This document shows positions 59,395 through 64,000 of a stretch of DNA of 64,000 nt, one piece after another. The notes beneath the pieces were generated by a model. It had not been told where the DNA came from. It saw only the letters and a program-made list of their open reading frames with translations, and did no database searches. The DNA lies in the NCBI RefSeq assembly GCF_002706745.1, contig NZ_CP017702.1:2170001-2234000 (forward strand), read 5' to 3'. Position numbers and translations under genes: made by a program. The stretch is from Companilactobacillus farciminis KCTC 3681 = DSM 20184 (lineage in GTDB: Bacteria > Bacillota > Bacilli > Lactobacillales > Lactobacillaceae). Each line of letters opens with the position of its first letter. Within the stretch, counting starts at the first letter, position 1.

Positions 59395-60822
59395 TTATTC
59401 TTTATACCATTTCATAACAGAATCAATATCGGTTTGTTTTTGATAATCTACACTAAAACTACGTTCGGTAATTCCCGAGCGTACATTAACTGTTAAACCA
59501 GCAATTTGCTTTTTCTCTAGCCAGAAACTATTACGTCTTTTCAAAAACTGAATCGTCATTTTAGGAATAAACATCGTCTGCTTAGTCAATAAAGAGCTAT
59601 TCTGCAAGAAAATATAATCTCGATTTAAAACTGTTACCTTAGAACGTTTGGACTCAAGATAAGCTGGGACATTCCACAAGATCAAAATTACTACAGCTAA
59701 AATTGCCGCAATTAAAAGGTGGTTGTGCAAAGTTGCAATCAAAATAGCTAGTACTGGCAAAAACCACAAGCTGTAATTTCTGAAATTGTAAAAATACGTA
59801 AATTTCTGTGGTTGAAATTCTGGAATAGCAAACGGAACACTCTTAAAAAATTGTGCCATAAATTGTGGTATTTTATCCGTCTTAATTACTGGCATTACGA
59901 TGATATCTTTTTCTGTATCGCCTTGATTAGAATTTGATACTATCACTAATTGAATCGTCGCAATTTTCAAAAAACTTCGCATTATCGGTTGCTTAATAAC
60001 AATAGCTTGAATCCGTTCAGTCGCAATCGTCGTCTTCTTAGTTTGGAACAAGCCACGCTCAATTACAAATTGCCCATCGTTTTCTGTCAGCCGAAAGTGA
60101 TAATACTTGGCAATCAAAATCAACGCTGAACCAACATAAAAAATCACTACTACCAAAATAACCAAAAAGACAATTACTAAAACACCTAATCCTGCTGCCT
60201 TAGTTGCCATATCTGCATAAAATTGGTCACTGATCAAATCAGAAATTTTACCATAAGCAGCCAAAACTACTAACAGTCCACTAAGAAAAGCCGGTGATGT
60301 TAAAGAAAATGACAATAAGTCAGACCAAGAAATTTGATAAGTATTTTGAGCGACTGGTTTAATGTCTTCAGCAACTTGAACACCGTTTCTCAGCTGATTG
60401 ATTTCATCTTTGAGACTACTAGGTACAGCCTTTAAAGACACTTCTGAAGTCTCTGAATGACCGGCTGTTTCAATCTCTAACTCTACTAATTTGAATGGTT
60501 TTAAAAAGAACCACTGGTTAGTTGTAATATTTTGAATTCTCTTGTACGGCACGTGGTTGACCTTTTTGACGAATAAACCACTTCTAATGACGATTTCACT
60601 CTCAAGCAGTTGATAAGTGTACATAAAATAATCGACAAAAATATCGGCAACTGACCAAATGATTAGTACAGCAACGATTACCATAATAATTTTTTGAAAT
60701 TGAGCGTTACCGTTATTCATCCCAATCGCCAAAATTATTAAAGGAACAATCACGCTTCGAATTGAAGTGTACGTCAAAAAAATCAACGCCGCCGGATGCA
60801 TTCGTCTCGGTTTAGATGTCAT
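59395..60822 (-). CDS. Bacterial PH-domain membrane protein, YdbT-like
   Basis: A 475-residue membrane protein with paired TM segments (about 12-60, 170-240, 355-390) separated by soluble bPH_2 (DUF304) domains. PH-type strands: LLESEIVIRSGLFVKKVNHV, then PYKRIQNITTNQWFFLKPFK, and again FVIERGLFQTKKTTIATERI. B. subtilis YdbS/YdbT homologues help resist heterologous bacteriocins. The start overlaps the ydbS-like gene upstream by 11 bases, so the proteins are co-expressed. Confidence 0.88.
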   Translation of the reverse strand: MTSKPRRMHPAALIFLTYTSIRSVIVPLIILAIGMNNGNAQFQKIIMVIVAVLIIWSVADIFVDYFMYTYQLLESEIVIRSGLFVKKVNHVPYKRIQNITTNQWFFLKPFKLVELEIETAGHSETSEVSLKAVPSSLKDEINQLRNGVQVAEDIKPVAQNTYQISWSDLLSFSLTSPAFLSGLLVVLAAYGKISDLISDQFYADMATKAAGLGVLVIVFLVILVVVIFYVGSALILIAKYYHFRLTENDGQFVIERGLFQTKKTTIATERIQAIVIKQPIMRSFLKIATIQLVIVSNSNQGDTEKDIIVMPVIKTDKIPQFMAQFFKSVPFAIPEFQPQKFTYFYNFRNYSLWFLPVLAILIATLHNHLLIAAILAVVILILWNVPAYLESKRSKVTVLNRDYIFLQNSSLLTKQTMFIPKMTIQFLKRRNSFWLEKKQIAGLTVNVRSGITERSFSVDYQKQTDIDSVMKWYKE

Positions 60823-61297
60823 TTCTGGCCTCCTGCGCTAATTTCATAATCAATTCTTTTAGCTCATCAGCTGTTCTTTCATCTAATCCAGCGATTTCCT
60901 CCGCTCCAGCTGCTGTTTCAACGACAACTTTTTGTAATTTTTTGAGACGTAAAATCGGTCCCTGTTTCAAGGTAACATTTTGCACCCGAGCAATTGGAAT
61001 AACAATTTGTTTACGAAAGAAGAAACCGTGATGCAACTCAACTTGTCGTCCATCAATAAAGTAAGTCCAATAATTCCAATGGTAATTAACTAATCCCATA
61101 TCAAAGGCAAAATTCAAGATACCTATGATCAGTGCTGCCAAACTAGCCCAAAATAGAAATTGCTCAAAAAATCCACTGGCCCAATTCTTTCCTACAAATA
61201 GTGCCACAGCAATTATTAGCCAAATCCCCAAAGTAATTAAAGCCTTAATTCGCCAAATCGTTTTGATCGACGACGGTAGTTTCTCCACTCGTTCCAT
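60812..61297 (-). CDS. Bacterial PH-domain protein, YdbS-like
   Basis: A 161-residue protein with two TM segments (ALITLGIWLIIAVALFVG and FLFWASLAALIIGILNFAF) and one bPH_2 domain, WTYFIDGRQVELHHGFFFRK followed by IPIARVQNVTLKQGPILRLK. GGGGG precedes the ATG. It forms a two-gene operon with the larger YdbT-like gene. Confidence 0.88.
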   Translation of the reverse strand: MERVEKLPSSIKTIWRIKALITLGIWLIIAVALFVGKNWASGFFEQFLFWASLAALIIGILNFAFDMGLVNYHWNYWTYFIDGRQVELHHGFFFRKQIVIPIARVQNVTLKQGPILRLKKLQKVVVETAAGAEEIAGLDERTADELKELIMKLAQEARNDI

Positions 61298-61358
61298 TAT
61301 TAATCCCCCTAAAACTAATTTCCTTTAATCATATCAAAAAAGTTTTAGAGTTCCAAAA

Positions 61359-62327
61359 TTACATTGCAGCTTTGACATCGTCCAATACTTGAGAAATATC
61401 ACCCTTGATAGCTTGAGCTTTGTCCTCAATTTCTTCTGGCAAGAATTGATAATCACGATTGATCATAACGTCATAGGCACCATCAAGACTACCTGTTAAG
61501 CCCCAGAAAGGTTCTTGAATAAACATTGGTGTCATGCGACCTACACCTAGTTCGATCAACAAAAGATGGTCATCGTGTAAATGATTCAAAACATCGTCAG
61601 ATATCTTTTGGTATTCTTGGTGATATCTAGTTCCCTCTAAGAAATTACCGTAACCACGCACCCAAGGAAAGGCTTCAGCACCACAGTTAGGACAACGAGG
61701 AATCAATTCAGTTGGGACCTTAGTGTCATCTCCCATTGCTTGAATCATTTCTTCAACAGGTTTGACTGCATCCCAAACTTCATCACTACATTGTTGTGAA
61801 CATTGGAAATAGCGATGATCTCCTTGGATTTGGGCAACTTTTTCTTCCGGAAAGGCCTTGATAGCTTGAGTATCTTGGTTAGTTGTTAAGATGAAATAAT
61901 CCTTATCCTTCAAAATTTCTTGAAGATCCCGGAATGGCTTTCTAACTTCAGCGTGTTGAGTTGTGTGCAAGAAAGTAGCTAAATAACCCCAGTATTCTTC
62001 ACGGCTAGGCCAAGGATATTGCATCCCTGAAAAAGCTCCTTTGATGCCGTATTTCTCAGCAAACTTTCCAAAATATTTTCTAAATGAAGCATTGTCTTCG
62101 TAGTAAAAATCACCACCACCGGCAGCTGACAAACCTGAAGCTCCACCGACGATAATATGGTCAGCCTCTTTAATTTTATCTGCTAGGATCTGTACTTGTT
62201 CTTCATATGGCAACATTGGCTTTTCAGACAACTTTACTGGTGTCTTGCCACTAGCATAGACGTTGAAAAATTGTTGATAGTTTACTTGGGTCTTCATTAC
62301 TAATTGTTCATAAAATGATTGATTCAT
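61359..62327 (-). CDS. SIR2-family protein, SirTM-like (class M sirtuin)
   Basis: A 322-residue Rossmann protein of the sirtuin superfamily. NAD motifs: IVGGASGLSAAGGGDFYYED (G-A-S-G-L-S) and TTNQDTQAIKAF. The catalytic-loop His of deacetylase sirtuins is Gln here (AQIQGDHRYFQCS), as in SirTM ADP-ribosyltransferases, where the Asn and Gln at these places matter. A zinc ribbon is kept: CSQQC and CPNCG. An N-terminal extension of ~45 residues is present. No macrodomain, GcvH-L or lipoate ligase gene is in view, unlike classical SirTM operons. The short second gene follows the same promoter. Confidence 0.85.
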   Translation of the reverse strand: MNQSFYEQLVMKTQVNYQQFFNVYASGKTPVKLSEKPMLPYEEQVQILADKIKEADHIIVGGASGLSAAGGGDFYYEDNASFRKYFGKFAEKYGIKGAFSGMQYPWPSREEYWGYLATFLHTTQHAEVRKPFRDLQEILKDKDYFILTTNQDTQAIKAFPEEKVAQIQGDHRYFQCSQQCSDEVWDAVKPVEEMIQAMGDDTKVPTELIPRCPNCGAEAFPWVRGYGNFLEGTRYHQEYQKISDDVLNHLHDDHLLLIELGVGRMTPMFIQEPFWGLTGSLDGAYDVMINRDYQFLPEEIEDKAQAIKGDISQVLDDVKAAM

Positions 62328-62328
62328 G

Positions 62329-63012
62329 TTAATTCTCCTTCAATAAATCCTTAAAAGTAGTTTCGATGTCTCCTGGTAAAGCGATAGACCTTGATTTTAT
62401 TTCTGGTGCAATCATGATCTCATTTGCCATATTGAGCGTCACATAATTCCACGAAGGCAATTGACTAACAGCCTTCATCAAAGGTTGCTTGATCAACTTA
62501 TTTCGTGAACCGATTCCTAATTCAAGTTGAACGACTTTTTTGTCAGCATATTCGTTGATAAATTGATCAAAACGTTCTTTTTGTTTTTGCCACTGTGGTG
62601 ATTGCATTTCTAGTTGGTCAAAGTTTCCCTCTATTTCAAAGATTTTTTCGGGATCAAATCCATTCAATTGGAAATGCGTGTCAGCGTTAGATGTGACGAC
62701 AAAATAATCTTTTTGATTAATAATTTGCTTCAACATTGCGAAGATTTCAGTCTTTTGATAATCATCAATCAAATACTGATGCACTTTGCGCATGAATTCT
62801 TGATGGTCTGGCGTTGGAATTTGCATAAAGACACCTTGAATCAAGCTGTTAATTCCATATAGAATTTTGAAATGATCAAAATACTTTTCGAAATTATCAT
62901 CATCAGCAAAAATGTTATATCCTTCAGCAATCGACAAACCGTTACTAGCACTGATTAGAAGCGCATCGCTTTGGTCAATTAATCGCTTAGCTTCACTTAT
63001 TTGTGTGTTCAT
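62329..63012 (-). CDS. Short SIR2-like protein lacking the zinc module
   Basis: A 227-residue paralogue of the adjacent gene. It keeps the Rossmann motifs DALLISASNGLSIAEGYNIF and VVTSNADTHFQLNGFDPEKI, plus the C-terminal KKVVQLELGIGSRNKLI block. It has no cysteine pairs, and the catalytic-loop position reads FEIEGNF, with Glu where deacetylases have His and SirTM has Gln. The intervening zinc segment is deleted. It is first in the operon and its stop almost touches the larger gene's start. Either a non-catalytic partner or an enzyme with altered chemistry. Confidence 0.75.
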   Translation of the reverse strand: MNTQISEAKRLIDQSDALLISASNGLSIAEGYNIFADDDNFEKYFDHFKILYGINSLIQGVFMQIPTPDHQEFMRKVHQYLIDDYQKTEIFAMLKQIINQKDYFVVTSNADTHFQLNGFDPEKIFEIEGNFDQLEMQSPQWQKQKERFDQFINEYADKKVVQLELGIGSRNKLIKQPLMKAVSQLPSWNYVTLNMANEIMIAPEIKSRSIALPGDIETTFKDLLKEN

Positions 63013-63048
63013 TTATTCTCCTTTATATCCTTCATGTAGTACAATTAT

Positions 63049-63061
63049 GTACACAGTGTAC
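63049..63061. promoter_or_regulatory. Candidate TetR operator between sirtuin operon and tetR
   Basis: GTACAC-A-GTGTAC, a perfect 13-base dyad in the 132-base divergent region, with a further GTAC just beside it (63038-63041). Its placement suits repression of the sirtuin-like genes and autoregulation. Confidence 0.6.
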
Positions 63062-63144
63062 GAAATATATTTTTTGAAATTAAGAACACTTTTGAAAAAT
63101 TGCTTAGTTTTAAAACAGATTTCAAAAAGTGTAAAGGAGTTTAT

Positions 63145-63744
63145 ATGACTAAGAAAAACAAATTAGACCGGCGAACAATTTATACAGTCAATACCATCAA
63201 GGATTCTTTCTTAGAATTGATCAATCAGGAACCTTATTCACAAATCAACGTTGCTAAATTGTGCCGTCACGCTGATATGACTCGTTCGACTTTTTACTCA
63301 CATTTTGATAATTTATCCGCTGTTCTAAATGCTGTTTTGGACGATGCTATGCTTTTTACTAATGACACTCAAGCTACTGCGACCATTGACCCCACAATCA
63401 GTTTGGATTTATTGAAGGAAAACGAATCGCTTTTACCAGCTTGCCAACGAATCGCTGACTCGTCAAAATATCGTCAATTGTTGATGGACCCAAATTTAAA
63501 TGACTATATTATTGGTCGTATCGTTGCTCATGAAAAGGACCGAATTGTTCCAGCTATCCAGAAAAGAACCGGTCTCAATGAATCAGAGGCGGAATTGCTC
63601 TTCATTTATTCAATTCATGGTTCATTTGCTATCAATAAACGTCATCATTTCGTTAAGGACGACGCCTGGTATCGCGAATTACAATTACTCAATCAATTTA
63701 CCAGTGCCGGCTATGAATCTATCAAAGAAAATAATTCCAACTAA
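63145..63744 (+). CDS. TetR family regulator, divergent from sirtuin pair
   Basis: From the ATG at 63145 (AAAGGAG upstream) a 199-residue TetR/AcrR protein. DNA-binding region INVAKLCRHADMTRSTFYSH with FDNLSAVLNAV; the C-terminal ~130 residues resemble the TetR_C_7/DhaS-like group. It is divergent from the two SIR2-like genes, with a perfect palindrome between, so it is their probable regulator. Ends at a terminator. Confidence 0.9.
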   Translation: MTKKNKLDRRTIYTVNTIKDSFLELINQEPYSQINVAKLCRHADMTRSTFYSHFDNLSAVLNAVLDDAMLFTNDTQATATIDPTISLDLLKENESLLPACQRIADSSKYRQLLMDPNLNDYIIGRIVAHEKDRIVPAIQKRTGLNESEAELLFIYSIHGSFAINKRHHFVKDDAWYRELQLLNQFTSAGYESIKENNSN

Positions 63745-63745
63745 A

Positions 63746-63798
63746 AAACGTCCACTTAGATAATAGTTATCACACTATATCTAATGGACGTCTTTTTT
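63746..63798 (+). terminator. Terminator after tetR
   Basis: AACGTCCA.TTAGATA / TATCTAA.GGACGT arms and six T. Confidence 0.85.
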
Positions 63799-63826
63799 GA
63801 CTTTAAATTATTAATATTAAAATAAT

Positions 63827-64000
63827 TTAGAATTCCTTTTTTTTCATAATTAAGATGCTGCCAAACATTGAAATCACCAAGGCTATCAATGACACCAATA
63901 AAAAGAGCCAAAACAAGGTTACATCATTCATTTTTGACAATTTCTGTAAAATTCCATTTAAATTCAATGCTTGGAGATTATCTTTAATCAATTTCCCTAA
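63827..64000 (-). CDS. C-terminal fragment of a membrane protein (5' end outside window)
   Basis: The minus frame is open from the right edge to a stop at 63827: 57 residues with one TM (VTLFWLFLLVSLIALVISMF) and a basic tail IMKKKEF. A single C-terminal helix with a short charged end is common in ABC permeases and MMPL/YhgE-type proteins; the fragment is too short to choose. It converges on the TetR gene. Confidence 0.6.
   Translation of the reverse strand, partial: LGKLIKDNLQALNLNGILQKLSKMNDVTLFWLFLLVSLIALVISMFGSILIMKKKEF

Overview
This window is AT-rich, low-GC Firmicutes chromosome. T-box leaders, a PyrR-type attenuator, a dltXABCD operon, LPXTG and WxL-type surface proteins, nucleoside 2-deoxyribosyltransferase, HelD and GntR/UTRA regulators point to Lactobacillaceae. 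A Companilactobacillus-like host is my best guess, by inference only. I see no prophage, CRISPR array, IS transposase or rRNA; there is one tRNA (Thr, GGU). Most genes sit in short operons closed by clear intrinsic terminators, many of them bidirectional.

Layout. 1-9.5 kb: edge-cut DHA2 efflux pump with MarR, trpS behind a Trp T-box, helD, and an XRE/ABC-2/GNAT operon. 9.5-19 kb: CPBP-like membrane protein, acyltransferase-3, LPXTG adhesin, FakB/DegV, tRNA-Thr, DtxR-type regulator, DUF975 protein and a padR-HAAS-DUF4097 operon. 19-31 kb: amino-acid ABC transporter behind an unusual T-box leader (one stem I, two antiterminator/terminator modules; specifier read as CAC, His), ADP-ribosylglycohydrolase, a 32-residue membrane peptide, ntd, TetR, two MFS permeases, a HAD phosphatase and an EIIA-like orphan. 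31-43 kb: betaine/carnitine-type ABC transporter next to an acyl-CoA dehydrogenase-etfBA operon with a MerR regulator, then dltXABCD. 43-50 kb: zinc-free S14, WxL-type protein, frameshifted SGNH esterase, two GntR/UTRA regulators and a phosphotrehalase. 50-64 kb: small alarmone synthetase, codA with a frameshifted PyrR-controlled codB, three regulator/transporter pairs, bacterial PH-domain pair, and two tandem sirtuin-like genes divergent from a TetR.

The strongest unexplained signal is a dispersed intergenic element of about 165 bp. There are four full copies (10298-10464, 24379-24544, 47776-47938, 47998-48163), one near-exact 5' half (1391-1487) and one possible end-to-end remnant (10564-10586). 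No copy contains a plausible ORF and none interrupts a gene. All full copies can fold into the same four-helix shape: a long basal stem, a short inner stem, and two hairpins. The stem sequences differ between copies while pairing is kept. Two copies that are otherwise almost identical differ mainly at paired positions of the basal stem. I do not recognise the family; it could be a structured mobile repeat, a structured RNA, or both.

Other points worth attention: the tandem-module T-box leader; a SirTM-like sirtuin (Gln in place of the catalytic His) next to a shorter sirtuin-like protein lacking the zinc site and carrying Glu there; an acyl-CoA dehydrogenase/ETF cassette beside a quaternary-amine transporter; two genes broken by single-base shifts (codB and the SGNH esterase); and several regulator genes with readable operator palindromes.
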